A DNA stretch of 17,520 nt, taken from positions 1 through 17,520 of the forward strand of contig DDIL01000042.1 in assembly GCA_002338515.1 (NCBI GenBank). Reading direction: 5' to 3'. A program made the position numbers and the translations under genes. The notes beneath the pieces are model-generated. The model made no database searches. It was not told the origin of the DNA and saw only the letters and a program-made list of their open reading frames with translations. Source of the stretch: Glaciecola sp. UBA1851 (GTDB lineage: Bacteria > Pseudomonadota > Gammaproteobacteria > Enterobacterales > Alteromonadaceae). Shown one piece after another: positions 1 through 7,465 of the stretch (position 1 is the first letter of the stretch; every line of letters starts with the position of its first letter).

Positions 1-2255
1 AAACATTAGAAAATATGAGTAATAGTCTTGAAATTGCCATCAATCTAAATGATTTATCGAGCATGTATTCAAAGCTTAACGGAAGTATAAAAGGTAACGC
101 GTCAATTGAAGGGCAAATATTTAAACCTATAGTGACAACAGACCTTGATATTAAAGATCTTAATTTTGAGACAATATCGCTTGAAACAGGCAACCTTTTA
201 ATTAGCGTGGATGCTCCTAATAACTGGCAATCTAATGTGAATTTAGTCGTTGAACAAGTTGCAGCGAATCAGATTATTGTAGATACAATGACGTTAAATA
301 TTGATGGTGATATGGATGACCATAGTATAGATTTTGATTTGTCAAGTAGTCAGTACAATGTAAAACAAGTTTTCAAAGGGCAAGTCATCGCTGAAAATAA
401 TGAATACCGTTGGCAAGGAAACTGGTTAGAAGGAATAGTTGATTTAGGTGTTTCCCAATTTGAACTATTCAGCAAGTCGTCTGCTTCTCCCACTCAGTTA
501 CAACTTAGCTCTAGTACCGCAGCAATAAGCAGTCATTGCTGGGTTGACGTTAAATTACAGAATGCTGCAAATAGCAACCAAGGCCTATGCATTGATAAAC
601 TTGATTATAAAAATGAACAGACAAAAGTTGAAGCATCTGTTGATTACAATTTAAGTCATGTTGCGTTGCATTTTCTTCCTGAATATTTCTATAAAGGGAC
701 AGTGCTACCTGTTAACGCAAATATCAATATTAATTACTCGCCTAATGAGGGCGTTACTGGTTTAGTTCAGTCCTTGCTAGCTAATGCTGTCCTAATAACT
801 CAAGATCAACGCATAGATTTAACCGCAATCGTTGCTAATTTCGTTCTTGCTGATAATGCGTTATCAACTAGCTTATTTGCAGGTACCAAGAAAACTGGGT
901 CGGTAGGTGTCCTATCTGAATTGTCGTTAGATTCAGACAACAGAGAGCACAAAGGGTTGCTTAGTATAAACAATCTTATTTTATCTCCAATACAGCGCTT
1001 TGTGCCTACGATTGAGAAGATAGATGGTGTAATACAAGGTCGTCTTGAATTTGATGGTTTAATAGATAAACCGGTGTTAAATGGTGAATTATCTATTTCT
1101 GATGCAGAACTCGCGGTAGTAAATTACCCCTATCCTTTGAAGAATTTTAATCAAGAAATAACGATTGTTGAAAATAAAGCGGATATTCAAGGGGCGTTTG
1201 AACTAGGCAATGGAGAAGGAAGTTATGAGGCTAACTTAGATATTAGAAAAGGGTTAGCGGTTGATGGAAAAGTCAAAGGCAATGGCTTACAACTCTCTGT
1301 GATGGAGCACAATATAGTAGCATCACCCGACTTATTATTTAGTCTAAATCCTGACAATTTAAAAGTGTCAGGGCAGGTCAATATCCCAAACGCTGATATT
1401 AAAATAGAATCATTGCCCGAAAGTGCTCGTTCACCTTCAAGTGACGTTATTATATTAGGGGATAGTCAAGAACCTCCTGCTGTGCCGATCGGTTTGGATA
1501 TAGAGGTTCAAATAGTTATGGACCCAGCTAAGTTAAAAAGAGTGAAACTTAGTGCACTAGATTTAGACGCCACGCTAAGTGGTGATTTAAAAGTAAAAGT
1601 GGAGCAAGAAAAAAACATTGAGGAAAATACCTACTCTCCTATGCAAACATTAGTTTATGGCTCAATTAATACGTTAAGTGGAAGCTACGAGGCATATGGG
1701 CAAAACCTACAAATACAGAAAGGAACTATCTTTTTCAGTGGAGTGCCTAATTTACCTCAATTTGATATAACGGCCATACGTAATCCATTAAACACTGCTG
1801 ATAACGTCGTTGCTGGCATCCGCGTGAGTGGCAACCCTATTATTCCAAAAGTTGAGTTATTTTCTGAACCCACCATGATTCAAGCAAGGCAACTCTCCTA
1901 CCTTTTACAAGGCACAGACCTTGACGGTGGGGAAGGCACCTCAAATAATGTCATGCTAGTTAATGCGTTAGTAAGCTTTGGTGTGGGTAATAGTGAAAAT
2001 GGCGTTAATAAACTCGGCCAAAGCTTGGGATTTGATTCTTTGAACTTACGAACAGCAGGGCAGGGAGAGAATACTCAAGTACAATTAACGGGTAGGATTT
2101 CTGATAATATTCAACTGACATATGGCGTAGGATTGTTTGATCAAGCTAGCGAGTTGATTTTAAAATATCAATTGATGCCACAACTTTATATCGAAGCAAC
2201 AAGCGGTGCGACTAGTGCAGTTGATTTGTTTTATGAGATTACTCGTGGAGAGTAG
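1..2255 (+). CDS. tamB: TamB, translocation and assembly module inner-membrane subunit (5'-truncated by window edge)
   Basis: The reading frame is open from base 3, so the ATG at 15 is internal. About 750 C-terminal residues are present, whereas the family is usually about 1200-1300 residues. TamB is an inner-membrane-anchored, periplasm-spanning protein that works with the outer-membrane Omp85 protein TamA. It is implicated in outer-membrane protein insertion and in phospholipid transport to the outer membrane. The visible part is a long run of alternating-hydrophobicity beta segments, as expected for the TamB beta-taco. It ends in the conserved DUF490/TamB domain, with the stretch around PTMIQARQLSYLLQGTDLDG, a glycine-rich region, and a terminal LTYGVGLFDQ...LKYQL...LYIEATSG block that is typical of TamB C-termini. 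The gene stops with TAG at 2253-2255 and converges on the exporter operon. tamA normally lies immediately upstream of tamB and would be outside the window. Family identity is sure; the missing N-terminus is only a window-edge effect. Confidence 0.93.
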   Translation, partial: TLENMSNSLEIAINLNDLSSMYSKLNGSIKGNASIEGQIFKPIVTTDLDIKDLNFETISLETGNLLISVDAPNNWQSNVNLVVEQVAANQIIVDTMTLNIDGDMDDHSIDFDLSSSQYNVKQVFKGQVIAENNEYRWQGNWLEGIVDLGVSQFELFSKSSASPTQLQLSSSTAAISSHCWVDVKLQNAANSNQGLCIDKLDYKNEQTKVEASVDYNLSHVALHFLPEYFYKGTVLPVNANININYSPNEGVTGLVQSLLANAVLITQDQRIDLTAIVANFVLADNALSTSLFAGTKKTGSVGVLSELSLDSDNREHKGLLSINNLILSPIQRFVPTIEKIDGVIQGRLEFDGLIDKPVLNGELSISDAELAVVNYPYPLKNFNQEITIVENKADIQGAFELGNGEGSYEANLDIRKGLAVDGKVKGNGLQLSVMEHNIVASPDLLFSLNPDNLKVSGQVNIPNADIKIESLPESARSPSSDVIILGDSQEPPAVPIGLDIEVQIVMDPAKLKRVKLSALDLDATLSGDLKVKVEQEKNIEENTYSPMQTLVYGSINTLSGSYEAYGQNLQIQKGTIFFSGVPNLPQFDITAIRNPLNTADNVVAGIRVSGNPIIPKVELFSEPTMIQARQLSYLLQGTDLDGGEGTSNNVMLVNALVSFGVGNSENGVNKLGQSLGFDSLNLRTAGQGENTQVQLTGRISDNIQLTYGVGLFDQASELILKYQLMPQLYIEATSGATSAVDLFYEITRGE

Positions 2256-2263
2256 TTAACTTA

Positions 2264-2301
2264 CCCTACTGTCACGGTTATTTGAGAGTGAAACCGTAGG
2301 G
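2264..2301. terminator. Weak imperfect hairpin between convergent tamB and the HTH gene
   Basis: The 65-bp gap between the two convergent stop codons holds CCCTA (2264-2268) pairing with TAGGG (2297-2301), around CGGTT (2275-2279) pairing with AACCG (2292-2296). A 6-nt bulge lies on the left arm. No T-run follows on either strand. It could act as a bidirectional transcript end or 3' stabiliser, but it is not a canonical intrinsic terminator. Confidence 0.3.
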
Positions 2302-2320
2302 CAAGCTCAACTAGTTTATA

Positions 2321-2602
2321 TTAGCCATTTAGCCTTTGATTAGGTGGGATAGGTTCGGCTACTGCTGCGCCACCTAAGTTAAAAGGCCCAAAATCTCTGT
2401 TAGAAATGGCTTTGTAATAATGCGCAATTAGTGCGTGACGATTGCGTAAAGATAGTTTTCTATAGATATTTGCACAGTGAAATTTGACGGTCCTTTCGCT
2501 GATGAATAACTCATTGGCTATTAATTTATTGGGCAATCCTTGAACAACCTTTTCAGCTATTTGTTGTTCACGGTTCGAGAGTAAGTGTAAATCGTTTAAC
2601 AT
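2321..2602 (-). CDS. Small LuxR/GerE-type HTH protein with C-terminal Gly-Gly tail; last gene of exporter operon
   Basis: The protein has 93 residues. Residues about 5-66 form an apparently complete LuxR C-terminal (GerE) helix-turn-helix domain: LSNREQQIAEKV, then NKLIANELFISERTVKFH with the recognition helix, then the ANIYRKLSLRNRHALI dimerisation helix. There is no receiver, autoinducer-binding or PAS domain, so no sensory input is visible. The domain is followed by a 27-residue Pro/Gly/Ala-rich tail containing LGG at 76-78, then AAVAEPIPPNQRLNG to the end. The start is well supported: AAGGAA lies about 7 nt before the ATG, and the gene begins 13 bp after the exporter stop, so it is almost certainly cotranscribed. 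The conservative reading is a stand-alone regulator of this operon or of the exported product. The alternative is that Gly77-Gly78 is a cleavage site for the neighbouring C39 exporter and the tail is secreted. Positions -4 (Asn), -7 (Gly) and -12 (Ser) do not fit the classical double-glycine leader consensus, so this is speculative. Confidence 0.85.
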   Translation of the reverse strand: MLNDLHLLSNREQQIAEKVVQGLPNKLIANELFISERTVKFHCANIYRKLSLRNRHALIAHYYKAISNRDFGPFNLGGAAVAEPIPPNQRLNG

Positions 2603-2615
2603 ATTAAATTCCTTT

Positions 2616-4832
2616 TTAATTTACATTTTGTGAAAAATCGTCTTGATTACTAACCTGCGTTAGTCCCTTTGACGAAAGTGAGTAAACTTGTTCAGCAATA
2701 GAAATTGTTTGAGGGCGATGAGCAACCATCACTATTGCTATGTTCATTGATTTTAGGTTGTCACAGATTTGTTTTTCTGTATTCACATCTAAATGGCTAG
2801 TTGCTTCATCTAGAATAAGTAAATCTGGTTTTTGATAAAACGCTCTAGCTAATAATATTCGTTGTTTTTGTCCACCGCTTAAACTATCTCCCATATCGCC
2901 AATCAAGGTTTGGTATTGCATGGTCATAGACAAGATATCTGTGTGAATACAGGCTTGTTGCGCCGCATAAACCGCCTTTTCTAAATCAACTTGTTCTGCA
3001 AAATTGGAAACATTATCTAATATGCTGCCATTTAGAAGATTGTCACTTTGTAAAACAGCCGCAATATTAAATAGTTTTCTAGTAGCCGCATTCAGCATTT
3101 GTCCATTAATTAACACCTCGCCAGATGTCGGTTTTGATAGGCCTAATAAGCAATTGAGCAATGAAGATTTACCACAGCCGCTTCTACCTATTATTGCTGT
3201 AAAACTATTATTATCTATTTTCAAATTAACGTTTTTAAATATAGCATCACTACTTGGGTGGTAACGAAATTCAACATTAGTAAGCTCTAATCTAACGTCT
3301 TCTTTCACTTTGCATTCTGAAAGCATTTTGTTTTTGGCCATGACTCTTAAGCAAGTATTAGGAGTAGTTTGATCTACCTCTACTAGAGGTTTTTCATATT
3401 CATCTTTATCTTCACTTGGATGACTTACAATGTCGTCAATACGATTCAAGTGCACATCCAAAATTTTGTATTCAATCCACTTTTCTAAAAAGTTAGCAGT
3501 AGCACCGGTAAACTGTTTCTTAAAGCTAATAAAAGCGATTAGCATGCCAATCGTAAAATTATTGGCCATCACTAATGATGCGCCAATATAAATAACTAGA
3601 ATGTTTTCAATGCCAAAAATAAACTTATTACAGGTTGAAAATGCGATATTCCATTGTCCTAGTTTAATTTGTTGATTGCTATTATTGATGAACATGTTCG
3701 TCCATGTTGAACGGGTTTTTTCTTCGCTACCAGAAAGTTTAATAGTTTCAATTGCTCTAATACTTTGCATAAAGTAGGTTTGTTGCTTGGCTTCCGAATG
3801 CAATATTTGCTGATTTAGTTGTTTTACTGGATAAAATAGCCACCACCTTAGAATGGTATAAAGTAGAGTGATTGAAAGTACTAGTAATGCCAATTTTACA
3901 GAATAAACAAACATGACTATTAACGTTAGTATTGCTAATAAACCATCAATGAAAGCACTTACAACGCCTTGTGAAATGATATCGCGGATTGCTTGTAATG
4001 AGCCAAATCTGCTCACTACGTCGCCTATATGACGTTTCTGGAAGTAGTCAACGGGTAATCTTAATAAGTGAGCAAGGACGTTGTTTGACAAGAGTAAATT
4101 AAATTCATGAGAAAACTTTAGAACAACTGTATCTCGCAACCATGCCGTTAAGGTATCAATAATCATCAACAAGCTGAAACCTATTGCAACTATCAATATC
4201 ATACTTTTCGCATTGTTAACCAATACTTGGTCGATAACTGTTTGCATATATAAAGGAGAAAGCAACGCAAATAGTTGAAGGATTATTGAAATAACCACCA
4301 TAAGAGCGAGTTGGCGTTTTATTCCAATTATTGGCCGTATTAATGCGGTAAGGGAAATACTGGGTTTACTTTTCTTTTTTTGGAAACTAGCATTTGGCGA
4401 TAGCTCCAAACATACGCCAGTAAAAGATTGGCTGAATTCTTTTATCGATAGCTCTCTTTTTCCTATTGCTGGATCAAGAATAGTCACTGAGGTTCGCTTA
4501 ACTTTAGTAAGTACAACAAAGTGAGAAAACTCCCAGTGCAGTATGCATGGCTTTCGCAAATTGATTATGTCATTTAAGTCGGCTTTTAACGCTCTACAAC
4601 TTAATCCTATTTGTTGCGCATACTGCATCAAGTCTGTCAGTTTTGCTCCCTCAGAGCTGGCTGGCATAGCTTGTCTAAACTCTCTCAAGCTAATATCGTT
4701 TCCATAATAATTGGTAATCATAGCGAGACAAGCAATTCCGCACTCACTTGCTTCTGATTGCAAAATCAATGGAACGTTTTTTGAAAATGTAAAACTGAGA
4801 TGGTTGTTTATTTCTGAAATTGAAATACTCAC
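2616..4832 (-). CDS. Peptidase-domain (C39) ABC transporter, bacteriocin/double-glycine-peptide exporter
   Basis: This 738-residue inner-membrane ATPase has three parts. An N-terminal C39 cysteine peptidase occupies about 20-145, with Gln25, Cys31 in SECGIAC, His104 in SHFVVL and Asp120 in ILDP. These sit almost exactly where CvaB has Cys32/His105/Asp121, so the protease looks active. The ABC membrane domain spans about 160-450, with hydrophobic segments near 175-195, 210-228, 285-310, 312-328 and 405-435. The nucleotide-binding domain follows, with Walker A GRSGCGKS (549-556), Q-loop Gln595, signature LSGGQKQ (651-657), Walker B LLILDE (671-676) and His705. Members of this family cut leader peptides after Gly-Gly and export the C-terminal cargo through an HlyD-type adaptor and TolC. 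The ATG lies 2 bp after the stop of the adaptor gene, indicating translational coupling. A hydrophilic insert of about 35-40 residues (about 470-510) separates the membrane and ATPase domains. No TolC and no conventional precursor peptide are in the window, so the cargo is not known. Confidence 0.93.
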   Translation of the reverse strand: MSISISEINNHLSFTFSKNVPLILQSEASECGIACLAMITNYYGNDISLREFRQAMPASSEGAKLTDLMQYAQQIGLSCRALKADLNDIINLRKPCILHWEFSHFVVLTKVKRTSVTILDPAIGKRELSIKEFSQSFTGVCLELSPNASFQKKKSKPSISLTALIRPIIGIKRQLALMVVISIILQLFALLSPLYMQTVIDQVLVNNAKSMILIVAIGFSLLMIIDTLTAWLRDTVVLKFSHEFNLLLSNNVLAHLLRLPVDYFQKRHIGDVVSRFGSLQAIRDIISQGVVSAFIDGLLAILTLIVMFVYSVKLALLVLSITLLYTILRWWLFYPVKQLNQQILHSEAKQQTYFMQSIRAIETIKLSGSEEKTRSTWTNMFINNSNQQIKLGQWNIAFSTCNKFIFGIENILVIYIGASLVMANNFTIGMLIAFISFKKQFTGATANFLEKWIEYKILDVHLNRIDDIVSHPSEDKDEYEKPLVEVDQTTPNTCLRVMAKNKMLSECKVKEDVRLELTNVEFRYHPSSDAIFKNVNLKIDNNSFTAIIGRSGCGKSSLLNCLLGLSKPTSGEVLINGQMLNAATRKLFNIAAVLQSDNLLNGSILDNVSNFAEQVDLEKAVYAAQQACIHTDILSMTMQYQTLIGDMGDSLSGGQKQRILLARAFYQKPDLLILDEATSHLDVNTEKQICDNLKSMNIAIVMVAHRPQTISIAEQVYSLSSKGLTQVSNQDDFSQNVN

Positions 4833-4834
4833 TT

Positions 4835-6121
4835 TTAAGCTTCCAACTCAAAATTCTGAAAGAGACTTTTTGTGATTGGCTGCAATATCCAATCAATAAT
4901 TGTCATTTGTTTCATCCCAACCGTTGCGGATACAGTTACTCCTGAAAGCAGTTTGAAATTGTTTTTGTCTATAATTTTTAATCGTGCTAAATAGACTGGG
5001 CGAGTGAGCGCTAATGGCTTATCACTTAAGCTTTTAGGAAACATAAGCGTATGTTCAATGTGTTGAAAGCTTGCAAGCAAACTGCCATATTGTTGAAAAG
5101 GATAACCATCGACTTGAATTTTAACTTCTTGTTCAGGCTCAATATGATTAATAACATTACTTGGAATAGCTAATTTGATTAGGAACTCAGTATTTTGTGG
5201 GCGAACGTTTGCAATAATATGATTATGAGATAGAGACGAACCTTTGGATACATTTAAATTTTCAATAATACCGTCAGTCGGAGAGTAGATATTTAAATTT
5301 AATGATTGTTTAAACTCTTCTAGTCTAGCTTGTGACTTTAAGTGCGTTAGTTGAATTGATGTTTCTAACTTTTGAAATTTAGCTTCTTCTTGCAGAAGTT
5401 GATGATTTATCTGTTTGGACCTAGAAACCAATTCGTTTTTCTTAGAGGTTAAATTAAAGTTTTTTTGTTGTATGTTCTGCAATTGCTGCTGACTTGTGGA
5501 GAGGTCTTGCAATGATAGTTGACCGTTTTCAAACATTGTTTCGACTGATTGATGCACTAACAATGTGGTTGCGTCAAGGTTTTTGACTCGCTTCGTATGT
5601 TGAGTCGTTAGTACCAAGTTATGTTCGATATATAATTGCTCAGTTTTCAATCCTTCTATGGCAAGCTTTATTTGCTTTTTCTCTTGTTCAAGCACTTTTA
5701 TCTGCTTTTCATGTTGTTCGTCTAATAATTTAAACTGTTGTGTTAACTTAGACTCGGAGAAAGATAAACCCGTTGGCCTTATGAGTTTAGCGATTATTTG
5801 ACCCTTAGAGACAATTTCCCCTTGTTCTACGAAAACATCTTCCACTAAACTTCCTTGCTCGTAATTGACGATTTTTTGTGTTGTTGTGTGATTTTCTACC
5901 CAACCTTGAATTTGTACTGTGTCATATATTGGCTTTGTATAAATAAATACAGATGCGCTAAACAACCATATTATTAATATCATCACTAACTTATAATAAT
6001 GCCTACTAGGCAGTAGTTGGGATTTTCCAAAGTCTTTTGAAAAATATGAATCTATTGCATCTTGTCTATATAAATTGTGTTCATTAAATCCATTTATTTT
6101 AGTATTTTTTGATTCATTCAT
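4835..6121 (-). CDS. HlyD-family periplasmic adaptor (membrane fusion) protein of a type I secretion/bacteriocin export system
   Basis: The protein has 428 residues: a cytoplasmic N-terminus of about 42 residues, one transmembrane helix (about 43-62), then a periplasmic part. The lipoyl/barrel-sandwich half-motif VEDVFVEQGEIVSKGQIIAKL (about 93-113) is followed by a long Lys/Glu/Gln-rich alpha-helical hairpin (about 120-280). The second half-motif, around YSPTDGIIENLNVSKGSSL, leads into a beta-barrel domain. This architecture is that of HlyD/CvaA adaptors, which bridge an ABC exporter to TolC. It is the first gene of the operon and its stop is 2 bp from the exporter start. An AAAGGAA ribosome-binding site precedes the ATG at about 9-10 nt. 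The closest functional analogue is CvaA, partner of CvaB, because the adjacent ABC protein carries a C39 protease; the substrate cannot be read from the adaptor. Confidence 0.9.
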   Translation of the reverse strand: MNESKNTKINGFNEHNLYRQDAIDSYFSKDFGKSQLLPSRHYYKLVMILIIWLFSASVFIYTKPIYDTVQIQGWVENHTTTQKIVNYEQGSLVEDVFVEQGEIVSKGQIIAKLIRPTGLSFSESKLTQQFKLLDEQHEKQIKVLEQEKKQIKLAIEGLKTEQLYIEHNLVLTTQHTKRVKNLDATTLLVHQSVETMFENGQLSLQDLSTSQQQLQNIQQKNFNLTSKKNELVSRSKQINHQLLQEEAKFQKLETSIQLTHLKSQARLEEFKQSLNLNIYSPTDGIIENLNVSKGSSLSHNHIIANVRPQNTEFLIKLAIPSNVINHIEPEQEVKIQVDGYPFQQYGSLLASFQHIEHTLMFPKSLSDKPLALTRPVYLARLKIIDKNNFKLLSGVTVSATVGMKQMTIIDWILQPITKSLFQNFELEA

Positions 6122-6181
6122 TTTAGTAAATTCCTTTCACTTCGAATTGATATTAAGCTTACCTATCGAAATAAATTACTA

Positions 6182-6209
6182 CTTTTAAATTCAGGCCAAA
6201 GACTTTCAA
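6182..6209 (-). promoter_or_regulatory. Possible sigma-70 promoter of the exporter operon
   Basis: On the minus strand TTGAAA (6204-6209) lies 16 bp upstream of TAAAAG (6182-6187), about 60 bp before the adaptor ATG. The -10 box matches the consensus at only four of six positions, in very AT-rich DNA, so it is only a candidate. The rest of the 439-bp gap (6122-6560) shows no gene on either strand; it holds this candidate and the elements upstream of the PEP-CTERM-like gene. Confidence 0.25.
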
Positions 6210-6425
6210 TATGAGGCCATTAATAAAATTGTCCTCAAATTGAAATAAAACTTAAGTACAGAGAATGGTCATTAATGCGTTGCAGTTAAAAAGTTAAATT
6301 GTATTAACCTTGTTTTTATTCTTGCTAAGGCGATATGAGATTTGTATGTCTCAATGTATGAATAAGCTAGCTTATCAATTAAATAACTTCACAATATCCA
6401 GTTAGAAAATTGTCAGATTATTTTA

Positions 6426-6450
6426 CACTTTCTGATTTTGTACAAAAGTG
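6426..6450. promoter_or_regulatory. Inverted repeat CACTTT-N13-AAAGTG upstream of the sigma-54 promoter
   Basis: CACTTT (6426-6431) is mirrored by AAAGTG (6445-6450). Its centre is about 75 bp upstream of the expected transcription start of the following gene. Sigma-54 promoters need an upstream activator site, and this is the clearest dyad at a suitable distance. A six-base dyad in AT-rich DNA can arise by chance. Confidence 0.25.
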
Positions 6451-6488
6451 GTTGTATTAAGTGTTTGATTTTATATTGAAATTATTTC

Positions 6489-6504
6489 TGGCAAGATAAT
6501 TGCT
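6489..6504 (+). promoter_or_regulatory. Sigma-54 (RpoN) -24/-12 promoter upstream of the PEP-CTERM-like gene
   Basis: TGGCAAGATAATTGCT fits the sigma-54 consensus TGGCACG-N4-TTGCW with one mismatch (A for C), and the GG and GC pairs have the required 10-bp spacing. The predicted start is near 6515, leaving a leader of about 45 nt before the ATG at 6561. Some PEP-CTERM genes are known to be controlled by RpoN with the PrsK/PrsR two-component pair, which makes this match more meaningful than the sequence alone. Confidence 0.65.
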
Positions 6505-6560
6505 TTAATTATTGTAAATTAGCTGGTAACAGCAAAAACAAAAAAAATGAGGAATAAGCC

Positions 6561-7232
6561 ATGTTGAAAAAATTATTATGCGGCGCGACTCTATTGTGTG
6601 CAGCTAGCTTTGCAAACGCTGGAAGCATGACCGTAAGCGCTGCGGTTCCACTACAAACTACTAACTTCGACGCAGTCGTATCTGTTGCAAAATTCGACGA
6701 TATGGGTGGCACGAAGCAACTAGAGTCAGTTACATTTTCTCTTGAAGGCTTTTTACTCGGTAACGCTCGTCTTGAGAGCTTAGATGCTGAACCGTCATTA
6801 GTGACAACAACATTGTCAGTGACATTGACGTTAAGTGAAACTGTGACTGACAACACATTAGTAATCACCATCCCATCGTTAGACGAAGTGTTTGCAGCTT
6901 CTGCTTATGATGGTTCAACTGATTTCGGCGGCACTTCGGGCATAACCTATGAAGAGTTAACTGCTAGTCAAACTGAATCAGAGACATATACAGACGCAAT
7001 GACGCTAGCTATGTTCACTGGTCTTGATACTATAGATTTGAACCTTAATGCTCTAGCGACTTCATTTGCATCAGGTGCAGGTAACCTTATTACTCAGTTT
7101 AGCACCAGTGCAGGCGGTAACATTGAAGTAACTTACGTATATGACGATGTTCCAGTTTCTGCCCCCGCTCACTTAGCTTTATTGGGCTTGGGTTTATTAG
7201 CATTTGCCGGGTATCGCAAAGCTAAAAAATAG
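6561..7232 (+). CDS. Secreted protein with PEP-CTERM-like C-terminal sorting signal (choice-of-anchor E-like)
   Basis: The protein has 223 residues. The N-terminus MLKKLLCGATLLCAASFANA is a clear Sec signal peptide with probable cleavage after Ala20. The mature part is Thr/Ser/Asp-rich, low in charge and predicted to be beta-rich, with one DFGGTSG motif (residues about 121-127) and a final NIEVTYVYDD strand. This layout resembles, from memory, the choice-of-anchor E domain of PEP-CTERM proteins. The C-terminus is APAHLALLGLGLLAFAGY followed by RKAKK: a proline motif, a hydrophobic helix and a basic end, as in exosortase substrates, but with Ala-Pro-Ala where Pro-Glu-Pro is usual. Expected fate is export, removal of the C-terminal helix by an exosortase, and attachment to surface polysaccharide or release into the matrix. 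GAGGAA sits about 7 nt before the ATG. The gene stands alone, with its own sigma-54 promoter and terminator. Biochemical role unknown. Confidence 0.8.
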   Translation: MLKKLLCGATLLCAASFANAGSMTVSAAVPLQTTNFDAVVSVAKFDDMGGTKQLESVTFSLEGFLLGNARLESLDAEPSLVTTTLSVTLTLSETVTDNTLVITIPSLDEVFAASAYDGSTDFGGTSGITYEELTASQTESETYTDAMTLAMFTGLDTIDLNLNALATSFASGAGNLITQFSTSAGGNIEVTYVYDDVPVSAPAHLALLGLGLLAFAGYRKAKK

Positions 7233-7246
7233 TAAATAAATCAAAT

Positions 7247-7281
7247 AAAAAAACCCTTCACAACCTGAAGGGTTTTTTTTT
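7247..7281 (+). terminator. Intrinsic terminator of the PEP-CTERM-like gene
   Basis: A-rich arm plus CCCTTCA (ends 7260), loop CAACC, and TGAAGGG (7266-7272) followed by nine T residues form a textbook Rho-independent terminator about 15 bp after the stop codon. The upstream A-run makes it potentially functional on the other strand too, but no gene ends there. Confidence 0.93.
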
Positions 7282-7399
7282 GGTTATTATTATGTCCATT
7301 TTTTTTACAATTATTTCTTGCGTTGCCCTCATAGAGAGTTTTCTGCCATCGAGGGTTCTTCTAGTCTATTAAAAGGTATTTAAACAACGCTTTCTAATA

Positions 7400-7465
7400 A
7401 CTGCGTTATGAACTGACAAACATTAACGATAGTTACTGCGTTTTCATAATAGTATTAACTGCGTT
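7400..7465. repeat. Three direct copies of ACTGCGTT in intergenic DNA
   Basis: The octamer ACTGCGTT occurs at 7400-7407, 7435-7442 and 7458-7465, each preceded by A or T and followed by an AT-rich stretch. The first copy lies in the near-palindrome ATAAC-TGC-GTTAT. The spacings of 35 and 23 bp are unequal. No gene is seen in the 442-bp gap 7233-7674, which otherwise holds the terminator above and the long hairpin below. The function of the repeats is unknown. Confidence 0.35.

Noticed and set aside
15..17. ATG at 15 as the start of a complete gene
   Set aside because: The frame is open to the window edge and the protein is only the C-terminal portion of TamB.
2256..2265. TTAACTTACC after tamB, identical to ten bases of the 115-bp element's ends
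   Set aside because: Only ten bases match, with no partner inverted copy nearby; probably chance.
3004..3264. 86-codon plus-strand frame inside the exporter gene
   Set aside because: It lies opposite the conserved ATPase domain; no ribosome-binding site or recognisable domain.
6340..6400. Short plus-strand frame of about 19 codons upstream of the PEP-CTERM-like gene, considered as an exporter substrate
   Set aside because: No Gly-Gly motif, no ribosome-binding site, too short for a leader plus cargo.
6509..6871. 120-codon minus-strand frame over the start of the PEP-CTERM-like gene
   Set aside because: Antisense to a gene with a signal peptide, sigma-54 promoter, ribosome-binding site and terminator; the antisense protein is low-complexity (Val/Thr/Asn-rich) and runs into the promoter region.
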